This document shows positions 6,372 to 14,680 of a DNA stretch of 16,425 nucleotides, piece after piece. The DNA is taken from NCBI GenBank assembly GCA_027080545.1, contig JALWRV010000288.1, positions 1-16,425 of the forward strand. Reading direction: 5' to 3'. The stretch comes from Parvularculaceae bacterium (GTDB lineage: Bacteria > Pseudomonadota > Alphaproteobacteria > Caulobacterales > Parvularculaceae). Below the pieces are notes generated by a model. That model ran no database searches. It had not been told where the DNA came from and was given only the letters and a program-made list of their open reading frames with translations. A program made the translations under genes and the position numbers. How positions within the stretch are numbered: the stretch's first letter is position 1; each line of letters begins with the position of its first letter.

Positions 6372-8909
6372 TTAGGCGGCGTCTTCGCCGATCAATATCT
6401 CGCGCTTGCCAGCGCTATTGGCAGGCGAAATAACGCCCTCTTCTTCCATTTTTTCAATGAGCGTTGCCGCGCGATTATACCCGATCTGCAACCGTCTTTG
6501 AATATAGGAAGTTGAAACCTTACGATCCCGCAGCACCACCGCTAACGCCTGATCATAAAGCGCATCACCCGACGATGTATTGCCCCCTATCGTCAGCCCA
6601 AGGCTTTCCAACGCTTCTTCATCTTCTGTAACCGCTTGAACATAGTCCGGCTTGCCTTGCTTTTTCAGATGAGTAACAATTTTTTCAACTTCACTATCGC
6701 TAACAAAAGAACCATGAACGCGGGTCAACCGTCCACCGCCGCCCATGAACAACATATCCCCTTGCCCTAATAATTGTTCAGCCCCAGGCTCACCCAAAAT
6801 GGTGCGGCTATCGATCTTACTGGTCACCTGAAAACTTATACGGGTCGGGAAATTGGCTTTGATCGTCCCGGTAATAACATCCACCGACGGGCGCTGTGTT
6901 GCCATGATCATATGAATGCCTGCTGCCCGCGCCATTTGCGCCAATCGCTGCACCATCGCCTCAATATCTTTACCCGCAACCATCATCAAATCGGCCACCT
7001 CGTCAATGACCACGACAATGAAAGGCATCTGCTTGTAATCAAGCTCTTCGGTTTCATAAACAGGCTCACCGCTAACCGGGTCATAACCATTATGAACCGT
7101 GCGCGACAACACTTCGCCACGCTCCTCGGCTTCACGCACACGCTCGTTAAAGCCAGTGATATTCCGTACACCGACTTTCGACATTTGCCGATAACGATTT
7201 TCCATTTCCTTGACGGTCCATTTTAACGCCACCACCGCCTTTTTCGGATCCGTAACCACAGGTGCCAACAAATGCGGGATACCTTCATAGACCGACAATT
7301 CCAACATTTTCGGGTCAACCATGATCATCTTGCAACGATCCGGCGGCAATCGATAAAGCAGCGACAGGATCATCGTATTGATGCCGACAGATTTACCAGA
7401 ACCCGTGGTCCCGGCGATCAACAAATGGGGCATTTTGGCCAAATCCGTATATTCTGGATCGCCACCAATATTTTTACCCAAAGCGATATTTAAGGCCCCA
7501 TCTGCCGCTTCAAACTCCGGCGCTTCAAACAGCTCCCGCAGAAAGACGGTCTCGCGATCTTCATTTGGCAATTCAATACCAATGGCATTGCGCCCCGGCA
7601 CCACCGCCACACGACAGGCAATAGCACTCATGGAACGGGCAATATCATCTGCCAAATTGATCACCCGTGAGGACTTAACCCCAGCAGCCGGCTCCAATTC
7701 ATAAAGGGTCACCACCGGGCCGGGCCGCACATTGATAATTTCACCATTGACACCAAAATCGGATAATACATTTTCCAACATGCGCGCATTGGCGTCCAAA
7801 GTGGCATTGGAAATCTGACTACGCCGTTCACGCGGCTTACCCAATAAGCCGATGGAAGGCGCTTTATAATTCTCAGCGGAAAAGGCTGGGAAGACGGGTT
7901 GGCGCGGCTTTCTAGGTTTTATTTTACGCTTTGCCTTGCGAATAATATTTCTTTTGCCCCCAATGCGTTCAGACGGATCAGCGACCAGCGGCTCGTCTTC
8001 TTCATCCGCGTCATACTCCTCCTCGTCTTCATACTCCGCCTCATCGTCATCATAATCTTCACCGTCTTCATATTCGTCATCTTCATATTCGCCTTCTTCA
8101 TAGGCCTCATCATCGTCATATTCGTCTTCGTCCTCCTCGCCTTCTTCCTCCTCCTCATATTCTTCTTCATCTACATCATCTGCGGCATCATCTGCCGCTT
8201 GCGCTTCACCTTCTTCCTCACGCGCCGGCAAGACCCATTGCAAAAATTGTTCAACCCGATAGACAATTTCATCATAGAGAATGAACAAGGCATCAAGCCC
8301 GGCTTCTACATATTCGCCACGCACCCCACAGGCATAGGATGTCAACACCACCGCAATCGATAGCCAGATCAACCCTGCCACAATACTCGCCAAGATCATC
8401 GGCACGCCGATCCAGACCAGCGGCCCGCGCAGGAGCGAAGCCATCACATCACCAAAAACACCCCCCATACCTGATGCCAAAGGCCAACTCGCCGCTATCG
8501 GCAGACAGGAAGCAAACGCCGCCATCGCCAACACCCCACCAACCCAACTGGCAAAACGCATCCATGCGGTAATGGGGGTTGCTTCCGGGGCGCCATAGCG
8601 CAGCGCTGTTACCCCCCACAACACTAACGCCATGGGCAATAATAAGGCAGCACCACCAACCATCTGCAATAAGATATCGGCAATCACGGCCCCCGACCGC
8701 CCTGCCAGATTATCAACATTATGGGCCGTGGCATTGTTCCAGCTCGGGTCCGAGATGGAAAAACTGGCGACCGCCACAAAAATCATCAACGCCAACAAGA
8801 TCAACGCCATGGCCCCGGCGCGTACCAGCAAAAATTTTAACGCCCGACGCACCCGCAACAAAGCCGGCAATTCTTCGGGGGAGCTTGTATTTGAATATTG
8901 ATAAGACAT
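6372..8909 (-). CDS. ftsK: DNA translocase FtsK, with acidic linker
   Basis: An 845-residue septal DNA translocase that pumps chromosomal DNA through the closing septum and activates XerCD recombination at dif. The order is: N-terminal four-span membrane domain (about 30-195), a linker (230-345), the alpha/beta RecA-like motor and a C-terminal winged-helix gamma domain (about 780-840) that reads KOPS. Walker A GTTGSGKS is at about 500-507, Walker B IVVVIDE at about 630-636, followed by MATQRPSVDVITG. The linker has a run of about 76 residues that is almost all Asp, Glu and Tyr (231-306), then a Lys/Arg-rich patch (319-336). I choose the ATG at 8909 because the upstream extension needs a TTG at 8999 and adds residues not seen in the family; the ATG has no clear Shine-Dalgarno sequence. 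Putative CtrA sites lie about 100 bases upstream. Confidence 0.95.
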   Translation of the reverse strand: MSYQYSNTSSPEELPALLRVRRALKFLLVRAGAMALILLALMIFVAVASFSISDPSWNNATAHNVDNLAGRSGAVIADILLQMVGGAALLLPMALVLWGVTALRYGAPEATPITAWMRFASWVGGVLAMAAFASCLPIAASWPLASGMGGVFGDVMASLLRGPLVWIGVPMILASIVAGLIWLSIAVVLTSYACGVRGEYVEAGLDALFILYDEIVYRVEQFLQWVLPAREEEGEAQAADDAADDVDEEEYEEEEEGEEDEDEYDDDEAYEEGEYEDDEYEDGEDYDDDEAEYEDEEEYDADEEDEPLVADPSERIGGKRNIIRKAKRKIKPRKPRQPVFPAFSAENYKAPSIGLLGKPRERRSQISNATLDANARMLENVLSDFGVNGEIINVRPGPVVTLYELEPAAGVKSSRVINLADDIARSMSAIACRVAVVPGRNAIGIELPNEDRETVFLRELFEAPEFEAADGALNIALGKNIGGDPEYTDLAKMPHLLIAGTTGSGKSVGINTMILSLLYRLPPDRCKMIMVDPKMLELSVYEGIPHLLAPVVTDPKKAVVALKWTVKEMENRYRQMSKVGVRNITGFNERVREAEERGEVLSRTVHNGYDPVSGEPVYETEELDYKQMPFIVVVIDEVADLMMVAGKDIEAMVQRLAQMARAAGIHMIMATQRPSVDVITGTIKANFPTRISFQVTSKIDSRTILGEPGAEQLLGQGDMLFMGGGGRLTRVHGSFVSDSEVEKIVTHLKKQGKPDYVQAVTEDEEALESLGLTIGGNTSSGDALYDQALAVVLRDRKVSTSYIQRRLQIGYNRAATLIEKMEEEGVISPANSAGKREILIGEDAA
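7992..8219 (-). repeat. Low-complexity acidic-coding tract inside ftsK
   Basis: Repetitive GAA/GAT/TAT-type codons (seen on the plus strand as tandem variants of TCTTCATATTCGTCATC) encode about 76 residues of Asp, Glu, Tyr and a few Ala and Gly. The tract is imperfectly repetitive and in frame, so it may vary in length between strains by slippage. The opposite strand reads as a long artificial hydrophobic frame, which is a by-product. Confidence 0.75.
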
Positions 8910-9005
8910 GGCAATGAGGCGGATTAAGATGACACGGAACACAAGATGATAGGGCTTTAGGGCCGAAACCCTGTGTCCAAATTTGCCATGGTCTGACAAA
9001 AAAAG

Positions 9006-9030
9006 GGTTAACGCAGATTAACCATTTTAA
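9006..9030. promoter_or_regulatory. Clustered TTAA motifs, candidate CtrA-binding region upstream of ftsK
   Basis: Three TTAA boxes occur at 9008-9011, 9018-9021 and 9027-9030, with spacers of 6 and 5 bases. The first two form a perfect inverted repeat GGTTAA-CGCAGA-TTAACC. Bases 9018-9025 read TTAACCAT, the half-site form reported for the cell-cycle regulator CtrA in alphaproteobacteria; the classical full site is TTAA-N7-TTAA, so the spacing here is off by one. The cluster lies between the amt stop and the ftsK start, about 100 bases before the latter. Binding is inferred from motif only; no ctrA gene is in the window. Confidence 0.35.
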
Positions 9031-9090
9031 GCCTCTAAATGGGGCACGCCGCCTAGCTGACCTACCTCATCAAAGCCCGTTTTGACCCTA

Positions 9091-10434
9091 TCATCGGCGT
9101 TTTTTTGCGGGCCGGGCTCTCCTTCGGTGTAAAATTTTGGGAAAGGGCCAGCGCAATGGTCGCCGCGCGCCCTTCGGCAAGGCAAAGCCAAAACTTGTCT
9201 TGGCAAAAATCCATGCCAATGTTGATGCCAACAGGCTCCACGCCATAATCACCCCAACACCACCGATCTGGACACTCAGATGAATGGCCGGATCATAAAG
9301 GGCCGCAATCAACAGCCCCCACACCGCACAAAAAAGATGGGTCGGCACCACGCCAGCCGGATCCTGCACCCCCATATTTTGCAGCCCCGACATGCCCAAG
9401 GTAACGATCAAACCGCCAATCATGCCCACAAAAAGCACCATCATCATGGGTATTTCAGTGGGCGAGACCGACATTGCCACCAACCCCCCAATAGCCGCGT
9501 TGATAACCAATAATTCATCCGCCCGATGCTGCATGATGGTGGAGAGAAACAATGCGGCAAAAACAGCCCCAACCGCTGCCAGCAAAATATTGGTCAGACC
9601 GGTAGCAATAATAGCGATCTGATTAAAACTTGTCCCATCCATCAAAAGCCCGGCTTCCAGTGCCAACAGGCCGAAAAAAAGAAACAGGCTACCCAAAGCG
9701 GCTCCAGCCGCTGATGGTGGCATAGGGTGCTCTTTTTCCGGCGGGCGCAATCCGGCGATAAGGCACGCGCTCAACGCCGCACTGCCACCAGCCAAATGCA
9801 AAACCCCGGCACCCCCTTGGTCAACAAAACCAATTACCGTCAAAAAACCACCGCCCCAAGCCCAGCCTCGCAATACCGGAAAAAAGAACCCCGCAAGGAT
9901 AAGGCTCGCGACCAGGACAGAGGTTTGCCTAATGCGACCGGAAATAGCGGCCCCCATAATCAATATGGGCACCATGGCCACGACCAATTGGAAGAAAAAT
10001 AGCGCTGATGGATCCGCCACCCCCCCGGCTGCCAAATAGTCGGACAGCGCTTCCGGTTCACTCAATGAGGGGGGGCGGTGCCAGAAGAACCAATTTTCCA
10101 AACTTGGCACCAAGCCACCAGCCGGTATGAAATTTTGCAAATTGGCCCCGAGCAGCCATTGGGCGAGCCAAACCACCCCGCCAAGGCTGACAAAAGTCAA
10201 AATACGATAGCTCGGCGGCCCCACCCCATTCACCCCGATGTCCCGCATGGCAAAACCGACCAAAACCAAAAGCCCCAATAATCCCATCATCAATATAAAA
10301 AAACTGCCCAGCACATAAGCACTGCCATCAGGCAGGCTGGCAATCTCTTGGGCTGAGGCTGTCCCCCATAGGACCACGGATCCTGTCAGTGTCGCCAACC
10401 AACGGCGAAAAAAAGAGCGGGCGAAGCTTTGCAT
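9091..10434 (-). CDS. Divergent ammonium-transporter (Amt/Rh) family protein
   Basis: A 447-residue membrane protein with an N-terminal signal-like segment (about 10-28, ASA before QE) and about eleven spans. The Amt family is shown by VDQGGAGVLHLAGGSAAL (204-221; compare DFAGGTVVHINAG), with D205 and the first pore histidine H213, by FFFQLVVAMVPILIMGAAI (146-164), AAIGGLVAMSV (313-323), and by QDPAGVVPTHLFCAVWG (357-373) with the second pore histidine H366. However, the first-helix signature (PALALFYGGLVR type) and the GWFGFN motif are absent, and the C-terminal tail is a run of Arg/Lys/Pro instead of the GLD-HGE type that contacts GlnK. No glnK gene is adjacent. It may conduct ammonium without PII control, or a different substrate. 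No clear ribosome site precedes the ATG at 10434. Its place before ftsK matches the usual amtB position in several alphaproteobacteria. Confidence 0.85.
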   Translation of the reverse strand: MQSFARSFFRRWLATLTGSVVLWGTASAQEIASLPDGSAYVLGSFFILMMGLLGLLVLVGFAMRDIGVNGVGPPSYRILTFVSLGGVVWLAQWLLGANLQNFIPAGGLVPSLENWFFWHRPPSLSEPEALSDYLAAGGVADPSALFFFQLVVAMVPILIMGAAISGRIRQTSVLVASLILAGFFFPVLRGWAWGGGFLTVIGFVDQGGAGVLHLAGGSAALSACLIAGLRPPEKEHPMPPSAAGAALGSLFLFFGLLALEAGLLMDGTSFNQIAIIATGLTNILLAAVGAVFAALFLSTIMQHRADELLVINAAIGGLVAMSVSPTEIPMMMVLFVGMIGGLIVTLGMSGLQNMGVQDPAGVVPTHLFCAVWGLLIAALYDPAIHLSVQIGGVGVIMAWSLLASTLAWIFAKTSFGFALPKGARRPLRWPFPKILHRRRARPAKKRR

Positions 10435-10522
10435 AAGGGGCTTTTAGACCGGTTTCCCCCAGAGTAAAACGCCCAGCCCGCGAAACCCAGGCTCGACCTT
10501 TTGCAGCCAAAGGCCTACACTG

Positions 10523-11776
10523 GTGCCCATGGGCACACAAACATGCGATATTCTCATTATTGGCGGCGGCATGGCCGGTTCTCTTGCCGCCCTGGCCTTG
10601 GCTGATGCTGGGTTTACCTGCGTGCTGGCGGAAAAATTTCCTTTAAGCAACCAAAAGCAACCCCTATTCGATGGCCGAACAACCGCCATCGCCTATGCGG
10701 GGCAGCGCCTACTCGATAAGCTTGATCTATGGGCACCGCTGGCCAAAGGCGCAGGCCCGATTGAGCAAATTATTGTCACGGATGGACGACCAAAAGATAG
10801 GTTTCGCCAAGGCGGCACAGCCTCAGGCTTTCTCCATTTCGATAGTAAAGAAATAAGCGATGGCGATCATACGCAACCCTTGGGTTGGATTGTCGAAAAC
10901 CGCTTTATGCGGGCCGCTTTTATCGACGCCATGCAACAAAAGGAAAAGATAACGCTTAAAGCCCCCGCAAGCTGGACCCGCATTGTCAATGAAGGGGGTC
11001 ACCAAATGGTGACCTTTGAAAATGGCGATAAAGTCAAAGCCTCTTTGGTGATTGGGGCCGATGGTCGACCAAGCCCTGTGCGTGTCCATGCCGGTATTCG
11101 CACCAGCAAATGGTCCTATGGCCAAACCGGCATCGTCTGCACCATATCAAGCGCCCGCGACCATCATAATATCGCACAAGAATTTTTTACCCCCGGCGGC
11201 CCCTTCGCGGTATTGCCCCTGCCCCAACAACGGGCCTCCCTCGTGTGGACAGAAACAACCGCCATGGCCAAGGCCATTGTTTCACTTCCCGAGCCCGAGC
11301 TGATGCATCATTTGGAAAATAATTTTGGCCCCTATCTCGGCGAGCTAAAACTGGCGGGCCCCGTTTGGGCATATCCTTTAAGCTTTCTCATGGCTGAAAA
11401 ATTTTATACCGACCGCATTGCGTTGATCGGGGACGCCGCCCATGGGGTGCACCCCATTGCGGGACAGGGGTTTAATTTAGGTATTAAAGATATCGCCGCC
11501 TTGCGTGATGTCTTGCATGAGGCGGCATTGGCGGGCCTTGATATTGGCCATGGGTCAGTCCTAGAGCGCTATCAGCGCTGGCGCCATTTTGACACTGCAG
11601 CCCTCGCCTTCGGCATGGATGCCCTCACCCGCCTCTTTTCAACCGATAATGCAGCTTTGCATCTAGCGCGCTCAACCGGCCTTGGCATGGTGAATAAAGT
11701 CGCCCCGTTGAGAAAATTTTTCATGCGCCAAGCTGGCGGTGAAGCGGGCGACCTGCCTTCGCTCATGCGCGCCTAA
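10523..11776 (+). CDS. UbiH/UbiF/COQ6-family FAD-dependent hydroxylase (ubiquinone biosynthesis)
   Basis: A 417-residue class A flavoprotein monooxygenase of normal length. Motifs in order are: dinucleotide-binding ILIIGGGMAGSLAAL (10-24), the DGRTTAIAYAG segment (50-60) found in this family, the second FAD motif VIGADGRPSPVR (176-187) and the third RIALIGDAAHGVHPIAGQGFNLG (298-320), which is the UbiH/COQ6 signature. It would hydroxylate the ring of a ubiquinone precursor using NAD(P)H and oxygen; which position cannot be decided from sequence, because alphaproteobacterial members (UbiH, UbiF, UbiL, UbiM) look alike. The GTG at 10523 has AAAGG at good spacing (about 9 bases); the ATG at 10529 is an alternative with the same site 15 bases away. 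It diverges from the amt-like gene and ends 3 bases before the convergent protease gene. Confidence 0.92.
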   Translation: MPMGTQTCDILIIGGGMAGSLAALALADAGFTCVLAEKFPLSNQKQPLFDGRTTAIAYAGQRLLDKLDLWAPLAKGAGPIEQIIVTDGRPKDRFRQGGTASGFLHFDSKEISDGDHTQPLGWIVENRFMRAAFIDAMQQKEKITLKAPASWTRIVNEGGHQMVTFENGDKVKASLVIGADGRPSPVRVHAGIRTSKWSYGQTGIVCTISSARDHHNIAQEFFTPGGPFAVLPLPQQRASLVWTETTAMAKAIVSLPEPELMHHLENNFGPYLGELKLAGPVWAYPLSFLMAEKFYTDRIALIGDAAHGVHPIAGQGFNLGIKDIAALRDVLHEAALAGLDIGHGSVLERYQRWRHFDTAALAFGMDALTRLFSTDNAALHLARSTGLGMVNKVAPLRKFFMRQAGGEAGDLPSLMRA

Positions 11777-11779
11777 AAC

Positions 11780-12556
11780 TTAATCGCTATAGCCCGTATA
11801 TTTCTTTTTATCGAGCTCTGCTTCACCTGCCCGACGTTTCCGGTAGGCAGCCTTATCCGTCGCCTGCACCGGCATGTCACTCAGTGTCACCGCGTCTTTT
11901 TCTGATGCGGGTGCGGGGCGCGTCGGTTCTTTCTCAGCAACCGATGCCCGTTTTGTTGAACCGTTCGGATAGAGACGAATTTCTCGCGCATCAAATTCCA
12001 CTGACCCGAATTCACGCAAAACATTCATACCTAATAAATTTTGTCGCAACGCTTTATCCGGCAACACCAATGCCGCCACATCATAAACCACAAAACCATC
12101 AATTTCGACCGTGCGCACACGCACCGAGGCCCCGCGCACCAAGCCATTGGCGGTTTGCACTTCCACTGTAAAATCATCATCCCGCACATCAAGGCCAATT
12201 TCGCGGGCGGCGGAATATCGCAACACCATCAGCGTTGCCCCCGTATCAACCAAAAACGCGAGCGGATAATGATCCACCCATATATCTGTTTTGAAATGGC
12301 CTTTCCTGTCCGCCGGAATAATAATGACCTTGTCGGAAGATTGCGGCGCTGTTTCCGGTGTGCTGGCAATATTCACCTGTGGTGGCAGATCAGCCGGATT
12401 TTCAACATTGCCCCCACGCGCTTCTGCAACCGTAAAGGTGCCATCTTTAACCCGGGCCCCTTGTGAGAAATTATCCAAAATGCGCACGACGAATATGCTT
12501 AAAAAAGCCACGCACAAAGCCAGGCCGATTTTACCGTTCAATAGGGGCACCGACAT
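11780..12556 (-). CDS. Membrane-anchored retroviral-type aspartic protease (TIGR02281-like, clan AA)
   Basis: A 258-residue protein with a single N-terminal membrane span (about 9-26), a linker, a compact aspartic protease domain (about 78-195) and a charged, low-complexity C-terminal tail. The catalytic motif is FLVDTGATLMVL (101-112), with D104-T105-G106. Family features downstream are EIGLDV (119-124), VQTANGLVRGASVRV (133-147, flap region) and NLLGMNVLREFG (173-184), the second hydrophobic-glycine element. Such single-domain enzymes must dimerise to form an active site and are predicted to act in the periplasm; substrates are unknown. This is the alphaproteobacterial TIGR02281 group by motif, though I could not run the profile. 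The roughly 55-residue tail (200-258, Lys/Ala/Asp/Glu-rich) is longer than I expect. It stands alone, 101 bases after dapB, and converges with the UbiH-type gene. Confidence 0.88.
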   Translation of the reverse strand: MSVPLLNGKIGLALCVAFLSIFVVRILDNFSQGARVKDGTFTVAEARGGNVENPADLPPQVNIASTPETAPQSSDKVIIIPADRKGHFKTDIWVDHYPLAFLVDTGATLMVLRYSAAREIGLDVRDDDFTVEVQTANGLVRGASVRVRTVEIDGFVVYDVAALVLPDKALRQNLLGMNVLREFGSVEFDAREIRLYPNGSTKRASVAEKEPTRPAPASEKDAVTLSDMPVQATDKAAYRKRRAGEAELDKKKYTGYSD

Positions 12557-12657
12557 ATCCTCTTTCTCACTCTAAGACAGGAGAATAGAGCCAACACCGT
12601 TTCCATAGGCTTAAAATTTATAGTTAATAAACCAAGACCAATACGATTGATCACACC

Positions 12658-13404
12658 TTAGGCAAGACAATCATCCGTGGTGTCATCCATGGTGTAAAAT
12701 CCGGGCCCTTGGGCGGTTAGCCAAGCCGCTGCCTTTAAAGCCCCCCGGGCAAACAACGCCCTATCGAGGGCCCGGTGCGAAAGGCTGATCATTTCTTCCC
12801 CAGAAACAAACCGTACCTCATGGTCACCGATAATCCCCCCGGCACGAATGGATTGATAGCCAATCGCCCCGTAAGGGCGCGCACCAACCATGCCATGGCG
12901 TGAAAATATTTCCTTTGAATCCTTCTCGCGACCCGATTTCGCCGCCGCCCCAAGCATCAACGCCGTACCTGATGGCGCATCCTTCTTGTCCCGATGATGG
13001 GCCTCGACAATTTCAATATCATAGTCGCTGCCGAGCCGTTTGGCCGCATCTGCTACCAAGGATCGCAACAGGCTAACACCAAAGGACATATTCCCCGATT
13101 GTAAAATAGGGATCGTTTTCGCCGCCGCCTGCAAGGCGCGTTGCAAACCCTCATCACAACCCGTAGTCCCGGTCACAAGCGGGGTTTCGGCTTCAACCAG
13201 AAAAGGCAAATAGGCGCTCAAAGCTGTTGGCGTCGAAAAATCAAGCACAACATCCGCAGCCTTAAAATCTACTTTGTTCGGATCATCGCCAGAAGAAATT
13301 TCCAAAACCAGTTGCCATGCCCCCTGCCCCGACAACAAGCCTTGTATTTGCCGGCCCATACGCCCATGCGCTCCAATAAGAGCCAGTTTGACAGGCGTAG
13401 CCAT
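12658..13404 (-). CDS. dapB: 4-hydroxy-tetrahydrodipicolinate reductase
   Basis: A 248-residue enzyme that reduces the dihydropyridine product of DapA using NAD(P)H, in the diaminopimelate/lysine pathway. Visible motifs are IGAHGRMG (10-17, Rossmann loop), VVLDFSTPTA (52-61), VTGTTGCDE (77-85), the catalytic and substrate-binding EAHHRDKKDAPSGTA (134-148, with H136 and K140 or K141) and GGIIGDHEVRF. It is about 20 residues shorter than most DapB proteins. The shortfall lies just after strand two, where SSGDDPNKVDFKAADVV replaces the usual longer loop, so the fold core is intact. The start is 2 bases after the dnaJ stop, and its ribosome site (GGAAGGA, about 8 bases upstream) is inside the end of dnaJ, so translation is probably coupled to dnaJ. 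dapB behind dnaKJ is a known alphaproteobacterial arrangement. Confidence 0.96.
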   Translation of the reverse strand: MATPVKLALIGAHGRMGRQIQGLLSGQGAWQLVLEISSGDDPNKVDFKAADVVLDFSTPTALSAYLPFLVEAETPLVTGTTGCDEGLQRALQAAAKTIPILQSGNMSFGVSLLRSLVADAAKRLGSDYDIEIVEAHHRDKKDAPSGTALMLGAAAKSGREKDSKEIFSRHGMVGARPYGAIGYQSIRAGGIIGDHEVRFVSGEEMISLSHRALDRALFARGALKAAAWLTAQGPGFYTMDDTTDDCLA

Positions 13405-13406
13405 GG

Positions 13407-14546
13407 CTATTTTCCTTCCGTCATATTGTCCCAGAAACTTTTCGCCCGCTGAAAGAAATTCGTCGAATGGCTATTGGTTTCTTCTCCCGACAATTCAGCA
13501 AATTGCTGGAGCAAGCTCTTTTGTTCCGGTGATAGTTTAGACGGGGTTTCCACATGCAGTTCAACAATTAAATCCCCCCGCTCTTTGCGTTGCAACATGC
13601 TCATGCCTTTGCCCCGCAAGCGAAATTTGCGCCCGGTTTGAGCGCCGGGAGGAATTTTTATTTTCACCCGCCCCCCATCAATGACCGGTGTTTCCAATTC
13701 ACCGCCCAACGCTGCGGTCACCATCGGCACCGGTACAGAACAATATAAGTCCGGCCCATCACGCTCAAACAAAGCATGATCTTGCACATGCACGAATAGA
13801 TAAAGATCCCCAAACGGCCCGCCGCGCAAGCCCGCTTCGCCCTCTCCAGCCAACCGAATACGCGTGCCACTTTCTACCCCGGCCGGAATATCAACCGCTA
13901 AGGTGCGTTGCTTGCGCAAACGCCCTTGGCCTTGGCAAACACGACACGGATTGGCGATGGTTTGCCCATGACCTTGGCATGTGGGGCAAGTGCGCTCGAC
14001 GGTAAAAAAACCTTGCGGTGCCCGCACCCGCCCCGCCCCGCGACAGGTTGGGCAGGTGGTCGGCTTAGAGCCGGGCTCCGCACCAGACCCTTCACATTTG
14101 TCACAAGCCTCTGACGAGTTCAGGGTGAAGCTTACTTTCTCGCCACGAAAAGCCTGCTCTAGTGAAATACTAATCTCGTGTTTGAGGTCGGCCCCGCCCC
14201 CCGGATTACGCCGCGCCCCACCGCGCTGTGCGCCCATAAACTCGCCAAATATATCATCAAAAATATCGGAAAAAGCAGAGCCAGAAAAACCCGGCCTGCC
14301 ATTAAATCCACCAGCGCCACCATTTTGGAAAGCCGCATGGCCATAGCGGTCATAGGCCGCCCGTTTCTGTTCATCTGACAAAACCTCATAGGCTTCGCCG
14401 ATTTCTTTGAACTTTTTTTCCGCTTCTGCGTTTCCGGGGTTGCGATCGGGATGAAACTTCATCGCCAGCTTGCGATAGGCAGACTTTATCACCACCGCAT
14501 CCGCGTCTTTTGCGACCCCTAATAAGGCATAATAATCTTGTGCCAT
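13407..14546 (-). CDS. dnaJ: Chaperone DnaJ (Hsp40)
   Basis: A 379-residue type I J-protein, the cochaperone that delivers clients to DnaK and stimulates its ATPase. The domains are complete: J domain (3-70) with HPD at 32-34, a Gly/Phe-rich region (about 74-110), four CXXCXGXG zinc modules (CDKCEGSG, CPTCRGAG, CPTCQGHG, CRVCQGQG, at 148-208) and two C-terminal beta domains. Residues past 340 form a charged tail. The ATG at 14546 is preferred over the in-frame ATG at 14561, because the family begins M-x-x-DYY and the upstream ATG lies one base from its only purine run. It lies 211 bases downstream of dnaK, separated by two strong hairpins, and 2 bases upstream of dapB. Confidence 0.97.
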   Translation of the reverse strand: MAQDYYALLGVAKDADAVVIKSAYRKLAMKFHPDRNPGNAEAEKKFKEIGEAYEVLSDEQKRAAYDRYGHAAFQNGGAGGFNGRPGFSGSAFSDIFDDIFGEFMGAQRGGARRNPGGGADLKHEISISLEQAFRGEKVSFTLNSSEACDKCEGSGAEPGSKPTTCPTCRGAGRVRAPQGFFTVERTCPTCQGHGQTIANPCRVCQGQGRLRKQRTLAVDIPAGVESGTRIRLAGEGEAGLRGGPFGDLYLFVHVQDHALFERDGPDLYCSVPVPMVTAALGGELETPVIDGGRVKIKIPPGAQTGRKFRLRGKGMSMLQRKERGDLIVELHVETPSKLSPEQKSLLQQFAELSGEETNSHSTNFFQRAKSFWDNMTEGK

Positions 14547-14652
14547 TGGCGCTCTTCGCATTCCCTTTTACTATTTCGCCCTACCCTTTGATAGCGCTTA
14601 CGATCTAAAATTCCCTATAGCGTCGCCCGTGAGACTGTTCAGAATATCATTG

Positions 14653-14672
14653 CCCGGATACCCTTATCCGGG
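14653..14672 (-). other. Second hairpin in the dnaK-dnaJ gap
   Basis: CCCGGATA pairs perfectly with TATCCGGG around a 4-base loop (14661-14664). It has no T-run on either strand, so it is unlikely to be a terminator on its own. It follows the terminator-like hairpin by 8 bases in the direction of transcription and may be an mRNA processing or stability element in front of dnaJ. Confidence 0.5.
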
Positions 14673-14680
14673 AAACGATA

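Noticed and set aside
7899..8363. Plus-strand frame of 154 codons that looks like a multi-span hydrophobic protein (Ile/Phe/Val runs).
   Set aside because: It is the exact antisense of the acidic tract of ftsK; complements of Glu/Asp codons read as Phe/Ile/Val. No ribosome site, and ftsK is certain.
10444..10689. Minus-strand frame spanning the amt/UbiH divergent gap.
   Set aside because: It overlaps the UbiH-type start region, has no recognisable motif, and would occupy the promoter region of both flanking genes.
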